Assembly (NCBI GenBank): GCA_021825035.1
Contig: JAKAIQ010000001.1
Span: forward strand, 1-35,094
Reading direction: 5' to 3'
Length of the DNA: 35,094 nt
Origin: Deltaproteobacteria bacterium
Lineage (GTDB): Bacteria > Desulfobacterota > GWC2-55-46
In this document: positions 7,701 through 15,328 of the stretch, piece by piece
Position numbering within the stretch: position 1 is the first letter of the stretch
Layout: every line of letters starts with the position of its first letter
The notes under the pieces: model-generated
The model's database searches: none
What the model was told of the DNA's origin: nothing
The model's input: the letters and a program-made list of their open reading frames with translations, nothing else
Position numbers and translations under genes: made by a program

Positions 7701-9446
7701 TTTATGCTTCAACGTCTCGCCCAAGTCATATTCCGGACCCTTCACGTCAACCGCCTTTATGGTCTCCTCTGGGGCCAGGCGTATTCGCTTGCCGTCCTTC
7801 AGGACCAGGAACCCGTCCTCATCGTAGCCCTCGACCCGGTAGGTATCGCTCTCGGTCTTTACCTCCATGCCGGGCATAAGGTCGGCCTCGTTGACATCCA
7901 CCGGTTCGCCAGTTGGCTTGGCCCCGAAGTTCTGTCTCTTGATATGCTCCATCGCGGCGTCGGCAATGAACTGCTGGTTTGTGGTGAGCGGCTTCCCGTC
8001 GAGTATCTTCTGGAGCGCGGGAATAACGTCTTTCTTGGATAGACCCTCGAACGGCTTGGGCATACCCGCCCCGTCTACCTGCCAGCGGTTCATCTCCGCC
8101 CCGTAGGTAGCCGACATCGTTTTCTGGACATCGTTCCCGTCCAGGCGCGACATTATCTTCTTCTTGGGCGCGGCCTGCTTAACATCCTCAAGCATCCCCT
8201 CGATGCCAGTCCTGATGGTGCCTTCCGGGTCTGGAAGCTCATAGCCGTAGTTCTGGGTCAGGTCGGAGGCGTGTGCCTTGATAAAGTCGTTCTCCGCCTT
8301 TGGCTTGAGCGGCTGCTGCTCCGGCACAGTAGCGGGTGCGGCCGCCTCTGTATGACGCGGCATAACCCCTGCCGGTCCCGGCGTCGGCTCTGGGGGCGCG
8401 AATAGCATCTGGCCTATCCTGTGCGCAGCCTGCTCGTTTTTCACGGATAACGGGTTCTTGTCTCCCGGCATACGCACCGGCTCGCCCGTCGCGCGGTCGA
8501 ATATCAGGAAGCGGCCCTTGAGTTTGCCCTTGCCCTGTATGACCTCATACGGCGATTCCGACGCGGCTGCGGCCGCCTCTGCGGGCGCAATAGGGGCCGG
8601 GGCTACTCCGGGCGAGGGTACCGGTGTTGGCGCCTCCTGCGGCACCTCCGCTGCTCTCGGCATAATACCGCCCTGCCCTATCGGGAAGGCCGATGACCTG
8701 ACTGCCTTCGGGGGCGGTATGTATGTATCGTTGGGGTTCGCGTTCCTGCCAAGCTGCTCGGCCGACGAGCGGGCTGGCCTCTGGTTGTATCTGGCGGCCT
8801 CCGCGTTCGCCCTCGCGTCCTCGGCGTCGCGCATGGCCTTCATGCGGCTCATAAGGCCCGCAGTCGGGTCCGAGACGTATGCCTTCGGGGTAAAGCTTCT
8901 CTCGGCGCTGTCAAGGTGGCTGGTAACCTCGGCGGGGGCGCTCATTGCCGGGACGGGACGCCCTCCCGCCGCGCGCGCTCCCTCAACCCCTATGCCAGCC
9001 AGCATGGACAGGTCCGCCAGCGTTGGTATGAGATTGTCGCCGGAGAACGCCGCCTTCGGGTTTCTCGCTATGTCGGCGTAATGCCTCGGCAGGGCCGTGA
9101 CGCCCTCAACCGCCTGCTGTCCGGCCTCCCTCAGGCTGCCCGGCAGGTAATGGGCGTATTTCTTCTGCACATCCTCGCCGCGAGCGAGCGAACCGAATAT
9201 GCCGGTCGGGTCAAGCATCCCTTCCGCGACTCTGGATGCTCCGCGCAGGTCAGACATAATGCCGGAGCCTATGTCCGAGACTGTCTTGCCCACCACGTCG
9301 CGCATGAATGAAGGCTTATCGCTTGCCGGTGCCATAACCGCCGTCGGTGCGGAGGCACTGCCTGAGAACGGGTCATGGTCAATGGGGACAAGCTTGGGTG
9401 CCTCCTGTTTGAACGGGTCATGGTCAATGGGTATAAGACTTGGCAT
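4788..9446 (-). CDS. Giant virion protein, likely DNA-ejection/internal core protein
   Basis: A 1552-residue product, the largest of the window. The N-terminus has a duplicated peptide, LIPIDHDPF at 4-12 and LVPIDHDPF at 19-27. A long Pro/Ala-rich, poorly conserved region follows (to about 400), then charged helical segments. The more hydrophobic C-terminal half (from about 1030: WWDKLFYIRRNAMLSRPTSW) contains helices suited to membrane contact (VGSTLLLSAYLTLKALGG). Gene order after the 271- and 430-codon genes parallels internal core/ejection trios of T7-like podoviruses, where the last protein is also about 1300 residues. No transglycosylase motif is seen. Role as an ejection protein is inferred from size, order and composition. 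Confidence 0.6.
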   Translation of the reverse strand: MPSLIPIDHDPFKQEAPKLVPIDHDPFSGSASAPTAVMAPASDKPSFMRDVVGKTVSDIGSGIMSDLRGASRVAEGMLDPTGIFGSLARGEDVQKKYAHYLPGSLREAGQQAVEGVTALPRHYADIARNPKAAFSGDNLIPTLADLSMLAGIGVEGARAAGGRPVPAMSAPAEVTSHLDSAERSFTPKAYVSDPTAGLMSRMKAMRDAEDARANAEAARYNQRPARSSAEQLGRNANPNDTYIPPPKAVRSSAFPIGQGGIMPRAAEVPQEAPTPVPSPGVAPAPIAPAEAAAAASESPYEVIQGKGKLKGRFLIFDRATGEPVRMPGDKNPLSVKNEQAAHRIGQMLFAPPEPTPGPAGVMPRHTEAAAPATVPEQQPLKPKAENDFIKAHASDLTQNYGYELPDPEGTIRTGIEGMLEDVKQAAPKKKIMSRLDGNDVQKTMSATYGAEMNRWQVDGAGMPKPFEGLSKKDVIPALQKILDGKPLTTNQQFIADAAMEHIKRQNFGAKPTGEPVDVNEADLMPGMEVKTESDTYRVEGYDEDGFLVLKDGKRIRLAPEETIKAVDVKGPEYDLGETLKHKGPLATSNVEMPYKAAGEGLDYWKQKTDALLAEQAKPSIFDEPIGSDGQLAKERAQAEMGSAIRGPKEGAAAKAGEEGSLFTGGLAPNLFDKAKATTANSEASVQKETVAPAAAPIKSLTDLPAEKLGNLYREYADAKFGKRHPSGVRAIKKFSETAKATLGSKNPEVKAADFERFAMLRLEGEQRGAPLDATYRLFRSGAKSKVDIEKLSKTLELQGRMGGYTPVGGTGMTPSGDTFVKHMETPRSQSASYETIRRVLEPDLKNKETHSFIDTIDEGRKSGLSLSDIESEYMNGSGTSRESIAHRLRELATGYLAELDKPDLAPEQRREITARAVRAIGLDADMGTSTARELAIRRAKISSADVSEQGRIKAVQQVMRVLKRQGFSPQQIQERMGGIDLTKPEAIDRELKGLNEPNWWDKLFYIRRNAMLSRPTSWAKKALGDTSALLLKAPARGVAGVVEGVRSKIENRPQEVFATEAGRQVASTLNGIRFGAQEGLATLKNPERMKNPNIFDESGWKLAPIKGKLGEAIGIPFRIFGTVTDFFAGINYTAELHALAYRKAFMEGKRGDALVGRSAELLKNPPQDMLSRASDESKYRTFGQNLGAYSRKVAAVRNIRVLGAKPLQEVMPFFNTQINLLKFGLEHTPLNFARLGIKYKSLPPAEWAEGFGKATVGSTLLLSAYLTLKALGGDITASPANKPGEKFTKEKTAGIAPESIKPTAESDTRFSYVNLEPIATPLALTVDTINAVQGKQLSVTDAQDVFGKIAMSIGNNALDRTYSKGLRDALEALHDSNEAGYWLRNYAASYIPGAVSEVADLKDPYLREAKDMLSLFKSKVPGASETLPARYDLWGKPLKREGNALYRAVSPVWISTQSNDPVDKEIVSIGLMPGPVGQKMGSVKLTPEQYEQYATRGGQRAYQKVRELMYSPGYDTMSVDDKRDAWSSAIADGRAEVREELKGEYPELNKEQ
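9366..9431 (-). repeat. 21-bp exact direct repeat in the giant gene
   Basis: The stretch at 9366-9386 recurs exactly at 9411-9431 (45-bp period). On the coding strand it encodes the repeated PIDHDPF peptide near the N-terminus of the 1552-codon protein. The near-identical DNA suggests a recent duplication or selection for a repeated short peptide. Confidence 0.9.
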
Positions 9447-9447
9447 C

Positions 9448-10740
9448 TTACTGCCTCACTTCAAGGTATTTGCCGGGCCGCTTCGGGTCAGAAACGTACC
9501 ATTTGCCATCGGGGGCCTGCCTCGCGCCAGCCATCGGGGGCCTTGCGGTCGCCGCAAGCTTGGGGGGCGTCGCCGTGCTCCTTGCCGCCACGGGGGCTCT
9601 TTCGAGTTTCATCGGTGCCTCCATAGCGGCGCGGAAGAACTGCTTATTCTCGCGCACTTTCTCCTGCGCCGCTCGGCTTGCAGGCGTCAGGCCGAGAACC
9701 TTGTCCGCCTCTGCCGGGTCTATTCCGTAGTTCGCGGATATAGCATCAATCGCGTCGTAGGCTTCCGGCGTCATAGCCGCCTGGTTCATCTTCCCATGCA
9801 CGTTCATTATCCCCTGCGCCATCAGGGATGCCTTAGCCTGTGTCCCGAATTTATATAGGTTGTCCTGGTACGCTTTGCTGCCCTTCACTGGGACGCCCTC
9901 TTTATCCGCCAGCAGCTTGAGACGCCAGCCTTCCAGCGTCCTCATCTTATTCTTATCCGCGAGGTCGGCATCGTGGTAACGCTTCGTCTCTTCAAGCACC
10001 GCCGTCTCCTTTTCGAGTTCCTTCTGCTTAATCCCCCTGTCCTGAGCGCCCGTATATGCCTCATACAACCGCTTCATCAGGCCGGGCTCATTGGCCTTAT
10101 CCGCGAGTGCCATGTTGGCCGGGCTGAAAAACGCGCCCGCCTGTTCGGGAGTGGCCGTTTCAGGGTTGAAGTTCTTGGCCGCGCTCATCAGGGCCACGCC
10201 GGGATTCCGCTCCATCTCCTGCTTCGCCCGGTACTCCGCTGCCCATTCGGGGTTGCCCATCCCGGTGATGTTGCCGGATGCGTCGGTCATTAACTTAGCG
10301 GACGGGTCGGCAGCCGCAATCGAGCGGTACGCCGCCGCCTCAGCAGGGCTGGCCGCCGGGGGCGCGAAGTTCGTGCCCGGACGCGGGACCGCCCTCGGCA
10401 TAAGCTCACCGTTGCCGGGTGCAATAGGGGCAGCGGCGGGGAATGACGGCATGGCCGCCGGAGTCGCTTCCGCTACTTGGGGCGCACCACCACCAGTCAG
10501 GCCGGACAGATACCCGGACAGGCCCCTGTGGTACGTCTTGGCCGTGCCTATCGCCGCCCGGAGCACCGCAGGGTCGTCTATCTTGCCCTTGCTCAGGACG
10601 CCGCGCATCAGGTCGTCAAGCTGGCCGCTGTTCGCCTCGTGGTATGCCGCCACCGGGGCTACGGAAGTGGCAAGGGGCGGCGGCGCGGGCAGGCCCGCAT
10701 CTACCGAGGCGCGTGGCATTAAAACGTTATTGTCGGGCAT
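9448..10740 (-). CDS. Virion-associated protein, probable ejection/internal protein
   Basis: A 430-residue protein dominated by Ala, Pro and Gly in the N-terminal third, then charged helices around 190-340 (KQKELEKETAVLEETKRYHD), and a Pro/Ala-rich tail ending in PDGKWYVSDPKRPGKYLEV. Short LMPRA motifs occur at 7-11 and near 113-117; related IMPRA and VMPRH motifs appear in the next gene. It lies 1 bp from the giant virion gene and follows the 271-codon gene, giving a three-gene block like the ejection proteins of podoviruses. No enzyme motif is visible. Structural role is likely; the precise role is inferred. Confidence 0.55.
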   Translation of the reverse strand: MPDNNVLMPRASVDAGLPAPPPLATSVAPVAAYHEANSGQLDDLMRGVLSKGKIDDPAVLRAAIGTAKTYHRGLSGYLSGLTGGGAPQVAEATPAAMPSFPAAAPIAPGNGELMPRAVPRPGTNFAPPAASPAEAAAYRSIAAADPSAKLMTDASGNITGMGNPEWAAEYRAKQEMERNPGVALMSAAKNFNPETATPEQAGAFFSPANMALADKANEPGLMKRLYEAYTGAQDRGIKQKELEKETAVLEETKRYHDADLADKNKMRTLEGWRLKLLADKEGVPVKGSKAYQDNLYKFGTQAKASLMAQGIMNVHGKMNQAAMTPEAYDAIDAISANYGIDPAEADKVLGLTPASRAAQEKVRENKQFFRAAMEAPMKLERAPVAARSTATPPKLAATARPPMAGARQAPDGKWYVSDPKRPGKYLEVRQ

Positions 10741-10756
10741 AATCCCCCCGTAATGG

Positions 10757-11572
10757 TTAAGGCGCGTCCGTTTCCCTGGTACTCTGGTTTGTGCTTAATG
10801 TAACCGTATTACCAGTAACCGGGTTTACTTCGTCCTGTGCACCTGATATGGTCGTGGTCCTCGTGCCGGACTGGTGCGATACGCTGTCGGCTATATGTGC
10901 GCTCGTTGATACGCTTGTGAACGCCGAGGAAGCCACCTGCGACTGGAACTGCGCCACGTCCCGGAGCGATTCCACGTTTATCCTGAGCCGCTCTACGAAG
11001 TTCTGCAGCAGCACCTCGCCCTGCTTGATGGACACCTCGGCGTCGTTCCGGTTCTGGGTGATCTGCGCGTTCACCACGGCCATCTGCCACTCTATTGCCG
11101 TCTGAACTATAGTCCTGGCGAAATCGGCCGCCACCCTGTACGATGTTTCGGTCGCCTGCCGGTTGAGGTCCAGGTACTCCTGGTCAAACTTGTCCATCTC
11201 GTACAGGAGCATCGTGGCCAGCGTCCCGTCCGGCAGCGGGGCCCCGAACTCGCCCCACTGCCTCTTCACGGCGTCAAGCCTGTCGTTGAGCATCTGCTTG
11301 GCGCGTTCTATGCCTCGCTGCCATATCGCAGCCTCCACGTCCGGCGTCATCCCGGTCGAGCCGAACGTAAGCAGGCTCGCATAGGGGACGCCCGTAGGGA
11401 TAGCCGCCTGGTTCGGGTTGTTGAACGTCACGTTCGCCACTTGGCTCGCCGCCGTAACCAACGCCTGCAACGTGCCTTGCAGGCTCCCGACGTTGGCCGT
11501 CAGGCTCTGTATAATTTGAGACGTTACCAAATACTGCTGGTTTACAAGACCGCCCGCATCGTATCCTGCCAT
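10757..11572 (-). CDS. Virion protein with long coiled coil (internal-protein trio, first member)
   Basis: A 271-residue protein. Residues about 85-215 form long amphipathic helices (EAAIWQRGIERAKQMLNDRL, FVERLRINVESLRDVAQFQ), and the tail is Ser/Thr-rich (SVSTSAHIADSVSHQSG). The N-terminus has a Gln/Ser/Leu-rich helix. Length and helix content resemble the smallest of the podovirus internal/ejection proteins, and it is followed by the larger 430- and 1552-codon genes. The family is not certain. No signal peptide. Confidence 0.55.
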   Translation of the reverse strand: MAGYDAGGLVNQQYLVTSQIIQSLTANVGSLQGTLQALVTAASQVANVTFNNPNQAAIPTGVPYASLLTFGSTGMTPDVEAAIWQRGIERAKQMLNDRLDAVKRQWGEFGAPLPDGTLATMLLYEMDKFDQEYLDLNRQATETSYRVAADFARTIVQTAIEWQMAVVNAQITQNRNDAEVSIKQGEVLLQNFVERLRINVESLRDVAQFQSQVASSAFTSVSTSAHIADSVSHQSGTRTTTISGAQDEVNPVTGNTVTLSTNQSTRETDAP

Positions 11573-11579
11573 TTTTACC

Positions 11580-12944
11580 TCACACCGAATAAGTGCCGCA
11601 CTGCGTCACTATCGTAAACGTGCCGTTCGTCGAATCACCAGCATAATAGGGGTTAAGCTGGTTATAAGGAGCTCCCGCGAAGGATGGGGACGAAAGCAGG
11701 ACGTTCCCGTCGAAGTTGCGGAAGAACGCTTGGGTCGCCGTAGATGTCACGTTGTGGTTCGAATCCTGTGTCTTTGTGGCCCGAATTTCGAGTATCCCCT
11801 TTGAGTTAGGGTACATCTGAATCGTCGAGTTTATACCCGACAGCAGTACCACCGTGGGGTAGTTCTTCGGCAAGCTCGTCTTGTAGTTCAGGGCGCGGTC
11901 ATACCATAGCGTCTCGACCAGACTGCCGTCATAGTTCTTGGCGGCCGTGAAATAACCCTGGTTTATTACGCCCTGCGTCCTGTAATTGGTAACTCCGGTC
12001 GTGAAGGCATCGAACGCCGGATTATAGAGTCCTCCGTTTATGGCCGCAGAGATTACAGTGCGGCCGTCTTTGGCCGTCGCCGAAATCTTGTTTCCCGTTC
12101 CACCTGCCCAGTTGACGGCATAATTCAAGCTGTCGAACGACGTAGGGCGCCATGCCCAGGTATCGGGGTCGGTCATAGTCCCCGCGTTTGCGGGCTGCTG
12201 CCCGGCCTGTAAATTGAATATAGCTATGCCGCCGCCGCCCGTCAGCGGGCTCGCCGACACGAAGATGTAGGCATACTGGTCGTCCGCTATCACGTCGTAG
12301 TAGCTTGCGGAGTTCCATGTCTTGCGCACGGACAAGTCCCATCCCCACCTGACATGCCCGTCGTTTATGTCCAGCAGGTAGAACGCGCTGATGGAATCCT
12401 GGTTATAGGCCCCCGTCGTGCTGTTGTCGCGCCAGTTCGGCTCGCAAAAGACGCAGCACAGGACGCCGTACTTGGTTATACAGGCCGCCTGGAGCCCAGC
12501 CATATATGGTCTTGGGTCCGTCCCCGGCACCGAGGGCACGACGGACCCCGTAAGCTGCCATATCAGATAAGTTTTCTCCCAGATAAGCCTCATATTGGCG
12601 TCATAAAGCTTGATGAACCAGTAGAGATGCGCCCAGTCCGGGGCGTATGTCCCGCCAATGAAGAAGTTCTTGAGTTGCGGTATGTGCTGAACCTCATTCT
12701 GCGTACCCGCCACCGCTGGAGCCTGTACTATCGCAGGTGCGGTATGCACATGAATCTGCTGATAGTCGCCTATCTGCCGGGTGCCGATGCTGCTTCCAGC
12801 CGGCCTCGCCCCATGCCTCCCGACCTGCTGTAGCCCGGAGAGCCTGCGTGCATCATCCGCGAGGAAGCTCTGCCGCCTGATGCCAGCCCGGCCCTCGGCC
12901 ATCCCGCGTTCAATGTCGCCGGTATATATGATGCGCCTCGGCAT
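11580..12944 (-). CDS. Tail-associated protein, beta-rich
   Basis: A 454-residue protein with a basic, disordered N-terminus (RRIIYTGDIERGMAEGRAG), a transition near 85-110, and then repeated strand-turn patterns with many W, Y, G, N and D. The pattern is like a beta-propeller or beta-helix, for example VVLLSGINSTIQMYPNSKG. Trp and Tyr are unusually frequent around 100-290. It lies between a tail protein (overlap of 1 bp with the 153-codon gene) and the internal-protein trio. A receptor-facing or tail-knob role would fit. Family not recognised. Confidence 0.5.
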   Translation of the reverse strand: MPRRIIYTGDIERGMAEGRAGIRRQSFLADDARRLSGLQQVGRHGARPAGSSIGTRQIGDYQQIHVHTAPAIVQAPAVAGTQNEVQHIPQLKNFFIGGTYAPDWAHLYWFIKLYDANMRLIWEKTYLIWQLTGSVVPSVPGTDPRPYMAGLQAACITKYGVLCCVFCEPNWRDNSTTGAYNQDSISAFYLLDINDGHVRWGWDLSVRKTWNSASYYDVIADDQYAYIFVSASPLTGGGGIAIFNLQAGQQPANAGTMTDPDTWAWRPTSFDSLNYAVNWAGGTGNKISATAKDGRTVISAAINGGLYNPAFDAFTTGVTNYRTQGVINQGYFTAAKNYDGSLVETLWYDRALNYKTSLPKNYPTVVLLSGINSTIQMYPNSKGILEIRATKTQDSNHNVTSTATQAFFRNFDGNVLLSSPSFAGAPYNQLNPYYAGDSTNGTFTIVTQCGTYSV

Positions 12945-13405
12945 TAGAGCTTCCTTCCGAGAATTGCCATCCGCATCTCCAGGTCCTTCAGGTCAAGGTC
13001 GCCGCCGTTCACATTACACACGTTGAAGCCGAGCGCCCGACTCTTGATGCCACGGCCCGGCTTGATTCTCTCCGTGCGTATGCCATCGGCGGTAGAGATT
13101 ACCGTCTGGTCGGCGGCAACAACTCCCCCGTCCGTCACGGTCTCTATCTCGATACCGGCCCCGCCGAAGTCCGCTATAACGTCCAGGACCTGCTTCAGAT
13201 TCGAGCTTCCGAAATCAGTGAGCGCAGTCTGGAAGGAGGCGACGATTGGCGTCCCGGCGTCGTCGGTGCCCTCCAGCGAGAACAGGCCGTTCGGACCAGC
13301 CGCCAGCACCTTACCCGCGAACTCGCAGAACGAGTTGAACCGGAAGTTGCCGTACTCGGTTATCGCCATCGTCTCCGTGTTTAGGACTACCGCTTGGAAC
13401 CCCAT
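12944..13405 (-). CDS. Tail-module protein of unknown fold
   Basis: A 153-residue protein, start ATG at 13405, ending 1 bp into the next gene. The N-terminal half has strands typical of a phage tail component (MAITEYGNFRFNSF, LAAGPNGLFSLEG). The C-terminal half ends in a Leu/Asp-rich helix followed by RMAILGRKL. No cysteine motif apart from two scattered Cys. It lies in the tail block between the GTxPP repeat gene and the 454-codon gene. Function unknown. Confidence 0.55.
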   Translation of the reverse strand: MGFQAVVLNTETMAITEYGNFRFNSFCEFAGKVLAAGPNGLFSLEGTDDAGTPIVASFQTALTDFGSSNLKQVLDVIADFGGAGIEIETVTDGGVVAADQTVISTADGIRTERIKPGRGIKSRALGFNVCNVNGGDLDLKDLEMRMAILGRKL

Positions 13406-13720
13406 TTAATACCCCGCGTCGGCGTACAGATGCAGAGAAGGCGTCGGCGGCTTAGTGCCGCAGATTATCAACAGTAACGGAGTGACCGCGCCTGCGAACT
13501 TCGGCGTCGGCGGCAAAGTACCCACGTTCAGCGAGGGGAACCCGCCCGCCACCGCTGCAGAAAACGACGGGGGATTGGTTCCGACATTCAGGAAGCTGAA
13601 CGAGTTAAGCACCACCTTCGCAGCCGGGGCCTTCGTCCCCACGTTAAGGCTCGGCCGCCCATGCAGTACCATGTACGGGGCTGGAGGGGTGGTGCCTGCT
13701 ATGACCTTGAAGTCGCCCAC
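13406..13720 (-). CDS. Five-fold GTxPP repeat protein
   Basis: A 104-residue protein built almost only of five tandem units of about 19-22 residues. Each begins with a GT-[TKNL]-[PA]-P core and most units end in a hydrophobic xLNV segment: GTTPPAP, GTKAPAA, GTNPPSF, GTLPPTP, GTKPPTP. Units 1-3 carry an SLNV/FLNV terminus; unit 4 ends LLLIIC. The repeat is likely a beta-turn plus strand solenoid or fibre-like element. It sits in the tail block with 3-bp spacing to the upstream gene, so a virion fibre or spike role is reasonable but unproven. No family recognised. Confidence 0.65.
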   Translation of the reverse strand: MGDFKVIAGTTPPAPYMVLHGRPSLNVGTKAPAAKVVLNSFSFLNVGTNPPSFSAAVAGGFPSLNVGTLPPTPKFAGAVTPLLLIICGTKPPTPSLHLYADAGY

Positions 13721-13723
13721 AGC

Positions 13724-14605
13724 TTAGTTCTCCGTGATGGTCGTAAGCGTGTTGCTCCACACATACGGCTGCCCGGCAGTGGTGCTCGGCGTGGCGGCCG
13801 TGTTAACCTCCATCGTCCCGTTGGCCGCCGCGTCCATGTCCCAGCGCATGTACTGGTGCGAGGAATCAAGGCCGTCGCTGTCCGCTACGGAGCCCTTGAA
13901 CCGCACCCAGGTTATCGTGCCGGTAGCGAGGCACGATAGGGTCTGGAGCGTGGCTACGCCCAGCGGGGTACCCGGTCCGAATATGCCGCCGCCCTGGAAC
14001 GCCCCCATAGGTATTCCGTTGGCGGGCGCCACGCTCGATATGAGGTTTGTGTCTCCGAAATGATTGTTCACGGTGGCTACAATCGTAGTAGTGGTCGGGT
14101 TTATCGGGAGAGTTGCGAAATTCGCACCCCCTGGGTATATTCCGGGCCAGCCGCCAGTCCCTATCGTCTTGAATGGCCCAAGTCCGGGCAGACCGAAGAT
14201 TATGATTACTCCGGAACCGCCCGACGCGGCAGAGTACCCGGTGAAGCAGGAGCCCGCGTTGATGGATGCTATGATGTCGAGCGCGGTCTGCGCGAGCGAT
14301 GTATTGAAGGCGACGGAGCCGAACGGGAGTATCTGCACGCCTCCCACCGTTATACCGTCAACCGAGCCTGAGCCGCCAGACGACAGCGTCAGTTTCCCTT
14401 GCGGCAATACCTCCGGCGTGAATCCGTTGCCGCCTACCGTTATAGTTGCGAGCTTGACGGCGTTGCCCTTCTGGTTGGCCGCCTGGTCCGCGTTGTCCGG
14501 CCGCGTCCCTGCGTAGATGTCGAGGACCCCGTTGGCGAGTGCTGCGGCGAGAGAACCGTACTGCGCAGTGAAGTTCCTTAATGCTGTCGAGCGAGAGTTG
14601 CCCAT
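13724..14605 (-). CDS. Tail structural protein with inserted Ig-like/beta domain
   Basis: A 293-residue Gly/Ser/Thr-rich protein. The N-terminal 60 residues hold a short helix (STALRNFTAQYGSLAAALANG) and a beta region (LATITVGGNGFTPEVLPQG). Residues about 70-150 carry a domain with GSVDGITVGGVQILPFG, then VAFNTSLAQTALDIIASINA and GYSA, a pattern also found in the 330-codon adaptor protein (17520-18512). The C-terminal part is beta-rich with aromatic residues (HQYMRWDMD). Role as a tail or tail-fibre component is inferred from composition and neighbourhood. Confidence 0.6.
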   Translation of the reverse strand: MGNSRSTALRNFTAQYGSLAAALANGVLDIYAGTRPDNADQAANQKGNAVKLATITVGGNGFTPEVLPQGKLTLSSGGSGSVDGITVGGVQILPFGSVAFNTSLAQTALDIIASINAGSCFTGYSAASGGSGVIIIFGLPGLGPFKTIGTGGWPGIYPGGANFATLPINPTTTTIVATVNNHFGDTNLISSVAPANGIPMGAFQGGGIFGPGTPLGVATLQTLSCLATGTITWVRFKGSVADSDGLDSSHQYMRWDMDAAANGTMEVNTAATPSTTAGQPYVWSNTLTTITEN

Positions 14606-14617
14606 TTAAGACCTCCT

Positions 14618-15265
14618 CTATGGAAAAGCGATTATTGCTTTATTTATCGAACCCCTGACGAATATCGCCGCGCCCCGCGGCATTCCGGATGGGCCTCTGT
14701 ATTTCCTTGCGGATATATTCCCGAAAATCCCGTTGTTCGTTCCCCAGCACAGGCCTCCGTTGGTATACATGACAATAGTCTTCCCCTGCATGAAATCAAG
14801 TTTGCGTTTCCCGAACAGACGGCTATCGACGTATGTCCAAGCCCCTTTTATGACAGGCTTGTCATATATTTCTCGCCAATACATCTTGTCGGGATTAAGA
14901 CCGCCCAACCAGTAAACCTTTTCGGTGGTAGATATAAATATGCCGTCGTCCACTGGCGCGAACATCGTTATGTCGGCCGGGAACTGCTTGTACCCGTTGC
15001 GCATGTCCACCTGGTTCATCGCCAGGGTGTCCGTCACCCAGAGCACGTTCTTCTGGCAGATATACAGTGCTCCGTTGTAGTAGCCGATTATCTGCCCGGG
15101 CGGCGGCGCAGACTTGTATTTGGCCGTCGGCGTGTCGAAGTTATAGCCCTGGCCGTTCTTTATATATCCGATGACCGTCCCGTTCGTGTAATACACGACG
15201 CCATTGTGCGTGACAAATGACATCGGGCTGTCTCCCACCCATAACGGGTACTGCGGCTGAGCCAT
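14618..15265 (-). CDS. Tail protein, probable C-terminal part of a propeller-like protein
   Basis: A 215-residue protein rich in Y, W, G and N with blade-like repeats (VVYYTNGTVIGYIKNGQGY, GYYNGALYICQKNVLWV, GIFISTTEKVYWLGG). The beginning does not look like a mature N-terminus. Its pattern continues naturally from the short protein at 17121-17504, which ends in partial blades (SLYSDGTNCFCVQNGYLM, NPDLSLSPVLTV). Between them lies the 15329-17107 fibre gene. I infer one ancestral gene divided by insertion of a fibre gene, with this half re-started from its own ATG. A virion receptor or tail-tip role is plausible. Confidence 0.55.
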   Translation of the reverse strand: MAQPQYPLWVGDSPMSFVTHNGVVYYTNGTVIGYIKNGQGYNFDTPTAKYKSAPPPGQIIGYYNGALYICQKNVLWVTDTLAMNQVDMRNGYKQFPADITMFAPVDDGIFISTTEKVYWLGGLNPDKMYWREIYDKPVIKGAWTYVDSRLFGKRKLDFMQGKTIVMYTNGGLCWGTNNGIFGNISARKYRGPSGMPRGAAIFVRGSINKAIIAFP

Positions 15266-15328
15266 GTCTATGAACCGTCCTTAGTTGTATCCATAAATCT
15301 TTACCTCGCCACTCGCCCCTTCTCCGCC

